Shown: positions 16,505 to 25,561 of the stretch, one piece after another
Numbering within the stretch: the first letter of the stretch is position 1
Layout of the letters: every line of letters begins with the position of its first letter
Origin: an uncultured Verrucomicrobiota bacterium
GTDB lineage: Bacteria; Verrucomicrobiota; Verrucomicrobiia; Chthoniobacterales; JACTMZ01
NCBI GenBank assembly: GCA_903953565.1
Contig: CAJBKE010000042.1
Location: forward strand, 1-45,956
Reading direction: 5' to 3'
Length of the DNA: 45,956 nucleotides
Notes under the pieces: generated by a model
Told to the model about the DNA's origin: nothing
Databases searched by the model: none
Seen by the model: the letters and a program-made list of their open reading frames with translations, nothing else
Translations under genes and position numbers: made by a program

Positions 16505-17860
16505 ATGGACGCGACCACTCTCCATGCTTTGGCCGCAGCCTGCGGCGGAGTTCTGCTCTGCGGGGACGGCGCCGTTGCCGTGACGGACATTTGCAAAGAC
16601 ACGCGCGCGTTGAAGGCGGGCGATCTCTACTGGGTCCTTTCGGGTGAAAATTTTGACGGTCACCAGTTCGTCTCCGCCGCCGCGGCGGCCGGTGCCGCGG
16701 GTGCGGTGGTGGCGCGCGAGGTTGCCGATGTTCCCGCGGATTTCCCGCTCATTCGCGTCGATGATCCGCAGGCCGCACTGGTCCGTTTGGCACACTGGTA
16801 TCGCGACAAACTTGCTGCCCGCGTGATCTGCCTCACGGGTAGCAATGGAAAAACGAGCACCAAAGACTTTGCCGCTTCGGTTGCCAGCACGCGTTTTGCG
16901 GTGAACAAAACCGAAGGCAACTTGAACAACCATATCGGTCTTCCCCTGACCATTCTCTCGGCCAAAAGCACTGATCAAGTTTGCGTCTGGGAAATCGGCA
17001 TGAACCACGCCGGTGAAATCGAACCGCTCGCCAGCCTCGCCCGCCCGGATATCGGCATCATTACCAACATCGGCGTGGCACACATCGAATTCCTCGGATC
17101 GCGCGAGGCCATCGCGGAGGAAAAAGGAATGCTCGGCGAGGCCCTGTCGCCCAACGCGGTGCTGGTCCTTCCGGAGTGGGATGAGTTCACACCCTCGCTG
17201 GCCGCACGGACCAAAGCGCGCGTTGTTCTCGCCGGAACGTCCGATGGCCTGCGTGCGGAGAAATTGCGGCCCTCCACGCACGGCCTCGACTTCGAATTGG
17301 TTCACGGCGGTGAAAAAGTGGCCGCCCATTTGCCGGTGACCGGTGACCACATGGTGCGCAATGCCCTGTTGGCGGTTTCCGCCGGGCTCGAACTCGGACT
17401 GACCCTGCGCGAATGCGCCTCGGGACTCGCTGCGACCAAATTGTCCGCCCGCCGTCTGGCCTGCCTTGATGTGCGGGGTGTCACCGTGCTCGACGACAGT
17501 TACAATGCGAATCCCGATTCGATGGAAGCCGCTCTGCATGCGCTGCGCGGCTTGCCGGGAGGCGGCCGCAGATTCGCCGTGCTCGGCCGTATGGGCGAAC
17601 TCGGGTCATACGCCGACGAAGGCTACCGCCGCGTCGGGCGCACCGCGGCGACAACGATGAGCGTTCTCATTGCCGTCGGACCGGAAACCGGACCGATGGC
17701 CGAGGCGGCCCGGCACGCCGGAAACGTAGAGGTTCATTCCGTCGCCGATACGGGCGAAGCAGCCAAGCTTTTGCGTGAGCTCGCCCGGCCCGGGGATGCG
17801 GTCGTGCTCAAGGGGAGTCGCGCTGCACGCATGGAACGCGTCCTGGAGGATTTTTCCTGA
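16505..17860 (+). CDS. murF: UDP-MurNAc-tripeptide--D-Ala-D-Ala ligase
   Basis: 451-aa Mur ligase that completes the pentapeptide by adding D-Ala-D-Ala. It shows the N-terminal DTRALKAGDLYWVLSGENFDGH, the P-loop CLTGSNGKTSTKDF, the NNHIGLPLTIL segment, NIGVAHIEFLGS, and the C-terminal DDSYNANPDSMEAAL with GRMGELG. The ATG at 16505 lies just after the murE stop; an upstream open frame overlaps murE and is a shadow. Its stop overlaps the mraY start by one base (TGATG). The D-Ala-D-Ala substrate comes from the Ddl encoded further down the cluster. Confidence 0.95.
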   Translation: MDATTLHALAAACGGVLLCGDGAVAVTDICKDTRALKAGDLYWVLSGENFDGHQFVSAAAAAGAAGAVVAREVADVPADFPLIRVDDPQAALVRLAHWYRDKLAARVICLTGSNGKTSTKDFAASVASTRFAVNKTEGNLNNHIGLPLTILSAKSTDQVCVWEIGMNHAGEIEPLASLARPDIGIITNIGVAHIEFLGSREAIAEEKGMLGEALSPNAVLVLPEWDEFTPSLAARTKARVVLAGTSDGLRAEKLRPSTHGLDFELVHGGEKVAAHLPVTGDHMVRNALLAVSAGLELGLTLRECASGLAATKLSARRLACLDVRGVTVLDDSYNANPDSMEAALHALRGLPGGGRRFAVLGRMGELGSYADEGYRRVGRTAATTMSVLIAVGPETGPMAEAARHAGNVEVHSVADTGEAAKLLRELARPGDAVVLKGSRAARMERVLEDFS

Positions 17861-18984
17861 TGCTCTACTACCTTTACCTGCTTGCCGATCAGGCCGAAGG
17901 GCCGTTCTCCGCGCTCCTCAAGGGCTTCAACGTTTTTCAATACATCACGTTCCGCGCCGTGGCGGCGGGCGTGACGGCCTTCGTGCTGAGTCTGGTTTTC
18001 GGCAACTGGGTGATCCGCCGGCTTATCTCGCTCAAGCTGGGCCAACCGATCCGCTCGCAGGAGGAAGTTCATCGCTTGCACGAATTGCACGGCAGTAAAG
18101 CGGGCACGCCAACCATGGGAGGCGTGTTGCTGCTCGGCGCGCTGCTCATTTCGGTTCTTCTCTGGGCGCGGCCGACCAATCCGCTCGTCTGGCTCGCGCT
18201 CTTCTCCGTGATCTACCTCGGAGCGCTCGGCTTCATCGACGACTACCTCAAAGTAACGAAGAAATCTTCCGACGGCATCAGCAGCCGCCTCAAATTTGCA
18301 CTTCAGTGTGTCTTGGCCGCGTTGATCACCGCATTTTTTGTCTGGGATCCGGCGCTGAAGTCACACGCTTCGCAGCTCTATGTGCCTTTCTTCAAGGAGC
18401 CGATCATCCAGAACCTCGGAATCTTCACGTTCTTTCTCTACCTCTTTGTCATCGTCGGGTCTTCCAATGCGGTCAATCTGACCGACGGTCTCGACGGTCT
18501 GGCCGCCGGTTGCACTGCGACGGTGGCCTTCGGTTTTGCCGTCCTCACCTATGCGGCGGGCAACGGCAAGATCGCCCAGTATTTGCAGATTCCCTTCGTT
18601 CCTTTCTCCGGCGAGCTTGCCGTGGTCTGCCTTGCGCTGGTCGGCGCGTCGCTCGGATTCCTCTGGTGGAACTGCCACCCGGCACGCGTTTTCATGGGCG
18701 ACACCGGTTCGCTGGCCATCGGCGGATTGCTCGGCGTGATCGCCATCTCGGCCAAACAGGAACTCCTGCTCGCGCTGATCGGCGGCGTGTTCGTCCTCGA
18801 GGCTGGCTCGGTCATCCTGCAGGTGGCGAGCTTCAAGACCACGGGCAGGCGCATCTTCAAGATGTCGCCGCTGCACCACCACTTTGAACTGAGCGGATGG
18901 AAGGAAAGCACCGTCATCGTGCGGTTCTGGATCCTCTCCGTCATTTTCGCCCTGCTCGGGCTGGCCACTTTGAAACTGCGGTGA
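17860..18984 (+). CDS. mraY: Phospho-MurNAc-pentapeptide translocase
   Basis: 374-aa polytopic membrane enzyme that transfers phospho-MurNAc-pentapeptide to undecaprenyl phosphate, giving lipid I. About ten hydrophobic helices are visible, with HGSKAGTPTMGGVLLL, the catalytic FIDDYLKVTKKSSDG, NAVNLTDGLDGLAAG, NCHPARVFMGDTGSLAIGG and SPLHHHFELSGW. All are hallmarks of MraY. A GGAGG lies shortly upstream in the end of murF. The length is slightly above the E. coli protein, with the extra residues in the loop carrying the SHASQLYVPFFKEP segment, as in several other phyla. Confidence 0.97.
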   Translation: MLYYLYLLADQAEGPFSALLKGFNVFQYITFRAVAAGVTAFVLSLVFGNWVIRRLISLKLGQPIRSQEEVHRLHELHGSKAGTPTMGGVLLLGALLISVLLWARPTNPLVWLALFSVIYLGALGFIDDYLKVTKKSSDGISSRLKFALQCVLAALITAFFVWDPALKSHASQLYVPFFKEPIIQNLGIFTFFLYLFVIVGSSNAVNLTDGLDGLAAGCTATVAFGFAVLTYAAGNGKIAQYLQIPFVPFSGELAVVCLALVGASLGFLWWNCHPARVFMGDTGSLAIGGLLGVIAISAKQELLLALIGGVFVLEAGSVILQVASFKTTGRRIFKMSPLHHHFELSGWKESTVIVRFWILSVIFALLGLATLKLR

Positions 18985-18989
18985 TTGAC

Positions 18990-20333
18990 ATGGATTACAC
19001 GGGAAAACATGCGGCCGTGCTCGGCCTCGGGCGGAGCGGGGCGGCTGCGGCGCGCTTGCTCCTCGAGAGCGGGGCATCCGTCACCGTGCTCGATTCCGGC
19101 GATCCCGCCCCGCGGCGTGAAGCCGCCGGACAACTTTCCTCGCGTGGCGCACGCGTCGTTTTGGGGGATGACGCGTTGCGCTGCGTGCAGGATTTTGACT
19201 TCGCGGTGCTCAGCCCCGGGATCGATCCCGTGGTGCCGCTCGCGCGAAGGCCGGTCGAATCCGGCGTTCCCCTGCTCGGCGAAATCGAACTCGCCTTCCG
19301 CAGTTGCCGCTGCCCGGTCGTGGCCATCACCGGCACCAATGGCAAGACGACGACGACCGGACTGACGGCCGAGCTGCTAAATGCAGCCGGCATCACCGCC
19401 GAAGCCTGCGGCAACATCGGCCTGCCCTTCAGCGAAGTGGCGGCGCACAGCGGGTCACTCGATGCGGCCGTCGTTGAGATCAGCTCTTTCCAGCTGGAAA
19501 CAACGGACACTTTTCGGCCACGGGTAGCGGTCTGGACCAACTTCAGCGCAAACCATCTGGACCGCTACCCGGATGTGGCCTCCTACCGCGCTGCGAAACT
19601 GCGCATCTTCGACCGCCAAACGGCGGAAGATTTTGCCGTGGTCAACGCGCGCTTGGAACTGCCGGCCCTGCGCGCGCAGCGCGTGACTTTCACCGCCGCG
19701 CCCGCGGTCGAGGCGGATTTCACCCTGGGCGAGGGGGACATGATTCTGCACCACGGTGCGCCGGTCATCGCCATGTCGGAAACGCGTCTTCGCGGACCGC
19801 ACAACGCCGAAAATCTCATGGCCGCGCTGGCGGCCGGCCTCTGCCTCGGTGCGGATCTTCAAAAAATGCTGCCGGCCGCCCGTGCCTACGCGCCGCCGCC
19901 GCACCGTTGTGAATTCGTCGGCGAAGTCGACGGCGTCACCTACATCAACGATTCCAAGTCGACCAATCTCGACGCGCTCGCCCAAGCCCTGCAGGGACAA
20001 AGCGGCGGCGTGGTTCTCATCGCGGGCGGCAAAAACAAAGGATTCGATTTCGCACCGTTGACCGATCTTGTCGGCGCGCGCGCGCATGATGCGGTTCTCA
20101 TCGGCGAATTGCGCGGGTCGATTGCCCGTGAGTGGTCCGGGTCCGTTCCTTGTCATCCGGTCGATTCGCTCGGAGCCGCGCTCGACCAAGCGCGCTCGCT
20201 GGCCCGCCCCGGCGACACCGTCCTTTTCTCTCCCGGCACTTCGTCCTTCGACATGTTCCGCAGTTATGAGGAACGCGGGGACACCTTCAAACAACTCGTC
20301 CGACAAATCCAACCAACCAACCACACATCATGA
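18990..20333 (+). CDS. murD: UDP-MurNAc-L-Ala--D-Glu ligase
   Basis: 447-aa Mur ligase adding D-glutamate to UDP-MurNAc-L-Ala. The N-terminal Rossmann-like segment is AAVLGLGRSGAAAARLLLESG, the P-loop is ITGTNGKTTTTGLTAELL, and VEISSFQLETTDTFRPRVAVWTN, NHLDRYPD, INDSKSTN and FSPGTSSFDMFRSYEERG follow. The ATG at 18990 is 5 nt after the mraY stop; a GTG at 18981 would overlap that stop and is also possible. The stop overlaps the next start by ATGA. Confidence 0.96.
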   Translation: MDYTGKHAAVLGLGRSGAAAARLLLESGASVTVLDSGDPAPRREAAGQLSSRGARVVLGDDALRCVQDFDFAVLSPGIDPVVPLARRPVESGVPLLGEIELAFRSCRCPVVAITGTNGKTTTTGLTAELLNAAGITAEACGNIGLPFSEVAAHSGSLDAAVVEISSFQLETTDTFRPRVAVWTNFSANHLDRYPDVASYRAAKLRIFDRQTAEDFAVVNARLELPALRAQRVTFTAAPAVEADFTLGEGDMILHHGAPVIAMSETRLRGPHNAENLMAALAAGLCLGADLQKMLPAARAYAPPPHRCEFVGEVDGVTYINDSKSTNLDALAQALQGQSGGVVLIAGGKNKGFDFAPLTDLVGARAHDAVLIGELRGSIAREWSGSVPCHPVDSLGAALDQARSLARPGDTVLFSPGTSSFDMFRSYEERGDTFKQLVRQIQPTNHTS

Positions 20334-21034
20334 AAATACCATTGTTCAGCAAACTGACGGCCAAGTCTCGCGGTCGCAAAGTGGTGCGCGCTTCGGCCCG
20401 CGCCATGCGCGGCGGCGAGGATGACTACTACGAAGCGGAACCCAACATGAAGCTGTCCCACGCCTTCATGGTCGTGCTTATCCTGCACATCGTGGCCGTG
20501 GGCGGCATCTACGCCTTCAATCAGATCAAGGTCAACAAGAACGCCAATCTGCTGGAAAACATCTCCGGCAAGATTTCGCAAGCCACCGGCGGTGCAGTGC
20601 CCGCGGTCGCCGCGGCATCGAAGACGGTCGCAGCCGCCGCCGCCAACGCGACGCCGTTCGCGCCGGCTGCTCCGGAATTGCGGCGTATGCCGGGTGATGC
20701 CGATGAACCGCTTCCCATGGTCGGCGGCTCGTCCCAGGCTGCGGTCGCTGCGGCCCCGGTGGTGAAGACGGAGCCCGCGGCTCCCGCGGCGCCCGTGGTC
20801 ACGCAAACCTCGCCGGCCAAAGCCGCCGCGACCAAACCGGTGGTTGCCACGACCAAAGCCGAACCGGTCGTCGCGTCGTCCGCCACTTACAAAGTCGCGA
20901 AAGGGGACAACCCCTACAAAATCGCCAAGAAGTTGGGCGTGACCTCGCAAGAGTTGCTCAAGGCCAACAACATCGAGGATCCGACCAAGCTGCAAATCGG
21001 CCAGGTCCTCAAGGTTCCGGGCAAAGTGAACTGA
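20330..21034 (+). CDS. Membrane-anchored LysM protein within the dcw cluster
   Basis: 234-aa protein with a basic cytoplasmic N-terminus (about 1-38), a single transmembrane helix (about 43-63, in MKLSHAFMVVLILHIVAVGGIYAF), a long Ala/Pro/Val-rich linker (about 85-180), and a C-terminal LysM domain (about 184-231: YKVAKGDNPYKIAKKLGV, then LLKANNI and LQIGQVLKVP). It is therefore an inner-membrane protein that could bind peptidoglycan in the periplasm. It is inserted between murD and ftsW with an ATGA overlap to murD. The topology resembles peptidoglycan-binding divisome proteins such as FtsN, but with LysM instead of SPOR; a division role is inferred from position only. Confidence 0.88.
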   Translation: MKIPLFSKLTAKSRGRKVVRASARAMRGGEDDYYEAEPNMKLSHAFMVVLILHIVAVGGIYAFNQIKVNKNANLLENISGKISQATGGAVPAVAAASKTVAAAAANATPFAPAAPELRRMPGDADEPLPMVGGSSQAAVAAAPVVKTEPAAPAAPVVTQTSPAKAAATKPVVATTKAEPVVASSATYKVAKGDNPYKIAKKLGVTSQELLKANNIEDPTKLQIGQVLKVPGKVN

Positions 21035-21044
21035 GAGACGAGTG

Positions 21045-22187
21045 ATGCGCCGCCGCACGGGTTACGTTCTGATTCTCTCGATGGTGAGTTTGCTCGTCAT
21101 CGGGATTGTCATGCTGTCGAGCACCGGCGCCTTCGCCAGCGACAGCCGCGGCGACATGTCTTACTTCATCAAGCGGCAGTCCCTGTGGTTGGTCATCGGC
21201 GGCGCGGCGTTGGTTGGCGCGGCTTTCGTCGATTACCGCCTTTGGGCGCGCTACTGGCCGTGGATCTACGGACTTGCCGCGGTGCTGCTCATTCTCTGTT
21301 TTGTCCCGCCGATCGGGATGAAAGTGAACGGGGCGTGGCGCTGGATCAATCTCGGCTTCGCCAGCTTCCAGCCGAGCGAACTCGGCAAAGTGGCCGTCCT
21401 CTTTTTCCTCGCCTGGTGGTATCAGCGTCACGAAGAGGAAGCGTCCCAATTCTGGCGCGGTTTCGCCCTGCCGCTCGCCATCGCCGGGGCGATCATGGCG
21501 CTCATTGTCATAGAGGTCGACCTCGGAGCCACCGCTCTCATCGGATTGACCACGCTGGCCGTCATGTTTGTCGCGGGTGCCGGCTTGCGCTGGCTCTTGC
21601 CGCTGCTCGGCGCCGGATTGGCCGGACTGGTCTTCGCCGTCTCGCAGATGCCCGAGCGCATGGGGCGCATTCTCGCGTTCCTCGATCCGGAAAAGCACAA
21701 ACTGACCGAGGGTCTGCAGCAATGGCAGGCAATGCTGGCCTTCGGCGCAGGCGGCGTCGAGGGGCTCGGTCTGGGGAGCGGGCGTCAAAAAATGCTCTAC
21801 CTGCCGTATGCCCACACCGATTTCATTTTCCCCATGATCGGCGAGGAACTCGGGTTGCGCTTCACCCTGCTTATCGTCTTTTGTTTTCTTCTTCTTCTGC
21901 TCTCCGGCGTGCTCATCGCAATGAATTCGCGCGACCGCTTCGGCATGCTCCTCGGATTCGGGATCACGTTCATCATCACGCTGCAGGCGGCGATCAATAT
22001 CGGCGTGACCACCTCGTTGCTTCCCAACAAAGGAATGCCGCTGCCTTTCATCAGCTACGGAGGCAGCAACCTCGCCGTCACCATGGCGCTCGTCGGGGTT
22101 CTTCTCAACATCCACCGCCAGGGGCGGCGCGAACCCAAGCGCCGGTCGCGCGCCGTTCCTGCGACCAGCCTCGCGGTCCGCTTCTGA
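21045..22187 (+). CDS. ftsW: Septal peptidoglycan glycosyltransferase/SEDS protein FtsW
   Basis: 380-aa SEDS-family integral membrane protein with about ten transmembrane segments, the septal glycan polymerase acting with FtsI. Diagnostic segments are MVSLLVIGIVMLSSTGAF, NGAWRWINLGFASFQPSELGKVAV, IEVDLGATALI, AHTDFIFPMIGEELG and the C-terminal LLPNKGMPLPFISYGGSNL. Position between murD and murG and pairing with ftsI favour FtsW over RodA. A GTG at 21042 would add one residue. GAGAGACGAG upstream serves as the likely ribosome-binding site. Confidence 0.95.
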   Translation: MRRRTGYVLILSMVSLLVIGIVMLSSTGAFASDSRGDMSYFIKRQSLWLVIGGAALVGAAFVDYRLWARYWPWIYGLAAVLLILCFVPPIGMKVNGAWRWINLGFASFQPSELGKVAVLFFLAWWYQRHEEEASQFWRGFALPLAIAGAIMALIVIEVDLGATALIGLTTLAVMFVAGAGLRWLLPLLGAGLAGLVFAVSQMPERMGRILAFLDPEKHKLTEGLQQWQAMLAFGAGGVEGLGLGSGRQKMLYLPYAHTDFIFPMIGEELGLRFTLLIVFCFLLLLLSGVLIAMNSRDRFGMLLGFGITFIITLQAAINIGVTTSLLPNKGMPLPFISYGGSNLAVTMALVGVLLNIHRQGRREPKRRSRAVPATSLAVRF

Positions 22188-22190
22188 TCC

Positions 22191-23279
22191 ATGAAGTTCG
22201 CCATCGCATGCGGGGGCACGGGCGGGCATTTGTTCCCGGGACTGGCGGTGGCGGAAGTGCTGCGCGCGCAGGGGCACGAGGTTCTGCTCTTCGTCTCTGA
22301 GAAAGAAGTCGACGCACGCGCGCTGCGTGCCCATCCGGATCTTCCGAGCGCGAAACTTCCGTCCATCGGTCTGCCGTCGGCTTTTTCTCCGGCCATGGTC
22401 ACCTTCCTGCGCCGTCTTTGGGAGAGTCTGAGAAAATGCGGGACGGCGTACGACGCGGACCGGCCGCACGCGGTCCTCGGCATGGGTGGATTCACCAGCA
22501 TCGCCCCGCTCATGGCCGCGCGTCGCCGCGGCATTCCCGCTTATTTGCACGAATCGAATGCCATCCCAGGAAAAGCCAACCGCTTGGCTGCCCAGTTCTG
22601 CCGTGCCGTGCTCCTCGGGTTCGACGATTGCGCGAAACATTTTCCCAAGCGTCCGACCCAAGTCACCGGCACGCCAATCCGCCGTGAACTTGCGGACAAT
22701 GCGCCGACGCGCGAGGAAGCGTGCCGCGCACTCGGGCTCGATCCGCAGCGCACGACGCTGCTCGTCATGGGCGGAAGCCAGGGTGCGGTGGGAATCAACG
22801 CTCTCATGACGCAGGCCGCACCACATCTCGCCGCGGCGGATTTGCAGATTGTCCATCTGTCCGGCGAACGAGACGTCGAAACCGTGCGCGCCGCCTATCA
22901 TGGGGCGGGTATCCGGGCGGTTGTGCTTCCGTTTTGTGACCGCATGCAGGAAGTCTATCCCGCGGCCGATCTGGCCGTCTCGCGTTCGGGTGCGGCCAGC
23001 CTCGGCGAGCTTTCCTGGTTCGGCCTCCCCTCAGTGCTTGTGCCGTTTCCCTACGCCGCGGAGGACCACCAGCGGCTCAATGCGGAAATTTTCTCCCGCG
23101 CGGGCGCCGCGCGGATCCAAGCGGAAAGAGACGCCACGGGCGAAGGTCTGGCCCGGTTGCTGCTGTCTATGCTGGAATCGCGGGAAACTTTGGCCACCAT
23201 GTCCGCTTCGGCCAAAGCACTGGCCCCGCGCGACGCTGCCGCGCGTGTGGCCGCGGTTTTGACCGAGGCGCAGGCATGA
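22191..23279 (+). CDS. murG: UDP-GlcNAc:lipid I N-acetylglucosaminyltransferase
   Basis: 362-aa peripheral membrane GT28 glycosyltransferase converting lipid I to lipid II. The N-terminal glycine-rich loop is ACGGTGGHLFPGLAVAEVL; GMGGFTSIAPLMAA and LHESNAIPGKANR follow in the acceptor domain. The C-terminal donor domain has LLVMGGSQGAVGIN, FCDRMQEVYPAADLAVSRSGAASLGEL and PSVLVPFPYAAEDHQRLNAE. All the usual motifs are present. It starts 3 nt after ftsW and overlaps the murC-murB gene by ATGA. Confidence 0.96.
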   Translation: MKFAIACGGTGGHLFPGLAVAEVLRAQGHEVLLFVSEKEVDARALRAHPDLPSAKLPSIGLPSAFSPAMVTFLRRLWESLRKCGTAYDADRPHAVLGMGGFTSIAPLMAARRRGIPAYLHESNAIPGKANRLAAQFCRAVLLGFDDCAKHFPKRPTQVTGTPIRRELADNAPTREEACRALGLDPQRTTLLVMGGSQGAVGINALMTQAAPHLAAADLQIVHLSGERDVETVRAAYHGAGIRAVVLPFCDRMQEVYPAADLAVSRSGAASLGELSWFGLPSVLVPFPYAAEDHQRLNAEIFSRAGAARIQAERDATGEGLARLLLSMLESRETLATMSASAKALAPRDAAARVAAVLTEAQA

Positions 23280-25561
23280 ACACGCAGGAATTGGCAGAGA
23301 TTTTACACGGAGCACCCCGCCGCATCCACCTCATCGGGGTGGCCGGATCGGGGATGAGCGGCATCGCCGGTCTCCTGCTTGCGCTCGGCCATCAGGTCAG
23401 CGGCTCCGACAAGGTCGATACCGTCGAGGTCAAACGCTTGCAGTCCCTCGGGTTGGATTTCCGCACGCCGCAGCGCGCCGAGGACGTGGTCGATGCGCAG
23501 TTGGTCATCTACTCCTCCGCGATTCGCGAGGGCAACGCGGCCTTTGATGCCGCGCAGCGGCTGGGTAAACCCATGGTCCGCCGCGCCGAGGCCCTCGCCG
23601 CGCTCGCTCTCGGGAAAAAAGGAATCCTCGTGGCGGGAATGCACGGCAAAACGACAGTTTCGGCCATGACCGCCCACGCCCTGCGCGCGGCCGGAGTCCA
23701 TCCCTCGCATTATGTCGGCGCGGAAATTCCCATTCTCGGAACCAACGCACGCTGGGATGCGGGCGGCGAATATTTCGTCGCAGAGGGGGACGAGAGCGAC
23801 GGCACGATCGTGCTCTACCATCCCGAGCACACCATCGTTCTCAATATCGAACCCGAGCACCTCGACCACTATGCGGACCTTGCCGCGATCGACGCGGCCT
23901 TCGGACGGCTTCTCGATCAAACCACCGGGAATATATTCTACTGTGCCGACGATCCCGGTGCGGTCCGCGTCTGCGCCGGTCGTCCGCGGGCCGTTTCCTA
24001 CGGCAAAACCGGAACCTATTCCTGCACCGATATCCGTTCCTCCGGTTTCGTCTCGGAATTTTCATTTTGTCATAATGGTCGCGAGTTGGCCCGCGTGACC
24101 CTGAACGTTCCCGGAGAGCACAACGTGGTCAATGCGACCGCGGTGCTGGCTTTGGCCGCCGAGCTGGGTCTCGACGTGGCCAAATGCGCGGCCAGCCTCG
24201 GCAGCTTCCGCGGTGCGCGGCGGCGCTTCGAGGTGGTCTATTCCTCGGATGACTATCTTCTGATCGACGACTATGGTCATCATCCGACCGAAATCGCCGC
24301 GGTGGTTCGCGCCGCGCGTGACGCCGGCCGGCAGCGTGTTCTTTTGCTCTTCCAACCCCACCGCTATACGCGAACCCAGGCCCTGAAAGACGATTTCGGA
24401 CGGGCGCTTGCCCTCGCCGATGCCGTGGTGGTCACCGATGTGTATGCTGCGAGCGAGGCTCCGATTCCGGGAGTGAGCGGACGTCTGGTCGCCGATGCCG
24501 CCACCGATTCCGGATCCAGTCATGCCTCCTACGCCGCCTCGCGTGCCCAAGCCGGTGTGGAAGTCGGCCGTCTTTTGCGCCCCGGCGATCTGCTCGTCAC
24601 GCTCGGAGCGGGAAACATCCACGAACAAGGCGCGGTCTTGGCGCGTGATTTGCAGACCTTGGAAAAATTGCGCGCGGCCATGGGCCCTGGTGTGGCGAGG
24701 TTGTACGAGCCGTTGGCCAAGCACACCACGATGCGGGTGGGGGGTCCGGCCCAATTCTGGCTGGAACCGGAGACCGAGGAGGGCTTTTGCGAGCTGGTGC
24801 GCACCGCGCACGAAGCAGGGATCCCGTTCATGGTCATGGGACGGGGTTCGAATCTCATCGTACGCGATGGCGGATTACGCGGCGCGGTGGTGCGCTTGCG
24901 CCGCGGGGTCTTCGGTGAGTTCAGCGTGGAGGGTGATCACATACGCGCGGGTGTCGGCGTGCGGCTCAAAGCTTTGAGTGGCGCGGCTATCACGGCCGGA
25001 CTCGAAGGATTCGAGTGGATGGAGGGAATCCCCGGCGATGTCGGCGGATGTTTGCGCATGAACGCGGGCGCCATGGGTGTCGAGGCCTTCGATCAGGTCG
25101 AGTCGCTGCGTTACGCGGACCAGGAAGGAAATATCCTCGAAAAATCACCGCGCGACCTCGATGTGCATTATCGCAATGTGCCTTTGCTGCGCACGAATTA
25201 CGCGCTGTCCGCGCGTTTCCGCGGCCGCAAATCCACGCCGGCGGAGGTGGAACGCCGCACGCGCGATTACTCCTCCAAACGCAAGGCATCGCAACCTGCC
25301 GGCGCCAGTGCCGGCTGCATTTTTCGCAATCCGGACGGCGGTAAAGCGGGGCAGCTCATCGATGCCTCGGGACTGAAAGACTCGCGGGTCGGCGCGGCAC
25401 GGGTTTCCGATGTGCATGCCAATTTCATTCTGAACGAAGGCGGCGCTACGGCCTCGGAAGTCCTCGCGCTGGTCGAACAAGTCCGCGCAGAAGTTCTGAA
25501 ACAGCATGGAGTCCGCCTCGAGACCGAAGTGCAAATCATCGGCGAGGAGGTTGCCGCATGA
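23276..25561 (+). CDS. Bifunctional UDP-MurNAc--L-Ala ligase / UDP-MurNAc dehydrogenase (MurC-MurB fusion)
   Basis: 761-aa fusion of two enzymes of UDP-MurNAc-peptide synthesis. Residues 1 to about 460 are MurC: IHLIGVAGSGMSGIAGL, P-loop GMHGKTTVSAMTAHAL, EGDESDGTI, NIEPEHLDHY and DDYGHHPTEIAAVV. Residues about 470-761 are FAD-dependent MurB: KHTTMRVGGPAQFW, MGRGSNLIVRDGGLRG, GIPGDVGGCLRMNAGAMG, ending VHANFILNEGG and VRLETEVQIIGE. In MurB the residue that is the proton-donating Ser in E. coli is Cys681 (SAGCIFRNP). MurB catalyses the NADPH step before MurC, so fusion couples successive reactions. There is no stop or frameshift between the parts. Confidence 0.95.
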   Translation: MNTQELAEILHGAPRRIHLIGVAGSGMSGIAGLLLALGHQVSGSDKVDTVEVKRLQSLGLDFRTPQRAEDVVDAQLVIYSSAIREGNAAFDAAQRLGKPMVRRAEALAALALGKKGILVAGMHGKTTVSAMTAHALRAAGVHPSHYVGAEIPILGTNARWDAGGEYFVAEGDESDGTIVLYHPEHTIVLNIEPEHLDHYADLAAIDAAFGRLLDQTTGNIFYCADDPGAVRVCAGRPRAVSYGKTGTYSCTDIRSSGFVSEFSFCHNGRELARVTLNVPGEHNVVNATAVLALAAELGLDVAKCAASLGSFRGARRRFEVVYSSDDYLLIDDYGHHPTEIAAVVRAARDAGRQRVLLLFQPHRYTRTQALKDDFGRALALADAVVVTDVYAASEAPIPGVSGRLVADAATDSGSSHASYAASRAQAGVEVGRLLRPGDLLVTLGAGNIHEQGAVLARDLQTLEKLRAAMGPGVARLYEPLAKHTTMRVGGPAQFWLEPETEEGFCELVRTAHEAGIPFMVMGRGSNLIVRDGGLRGAVVRLRRGVFGEFSVEGDHIRAGVGVRLKALSGAAITAGLEGFEWMEGIPGDVGGCLRMNAGAMGVEAFDQVESLRYADQEGNILEKSPRDLDVHYRNVPLLRTNYALSARFRGRKSTPAEVERRTRDYSSKRKASQPAGASAGCIFRNPDGGKAGQLIDASGLKDSRVGAARVSDVHANFILNEGGATASEVLALVEQVRAEVLKQHGVRLETEVQIIGEEVAA

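Noticed and set aside
21009-22901. Very long minus-strand open frame of 630 codons opposite ftsW and murG
   Set aside because: It is antisense to two well-conserved genes. Its product is rich in Arg, Glu and His with no fold-like pattern, as expected from a GC-rich shadow frame.
24844-24855. GGGTTCGAATCTC, which resembles a tRNA T-loop
   Set aside because: It lies inside the MurB half of the fusion gene, in codons for the conserved GRGSNL motif, and no cloverleaf can be drawn around it.
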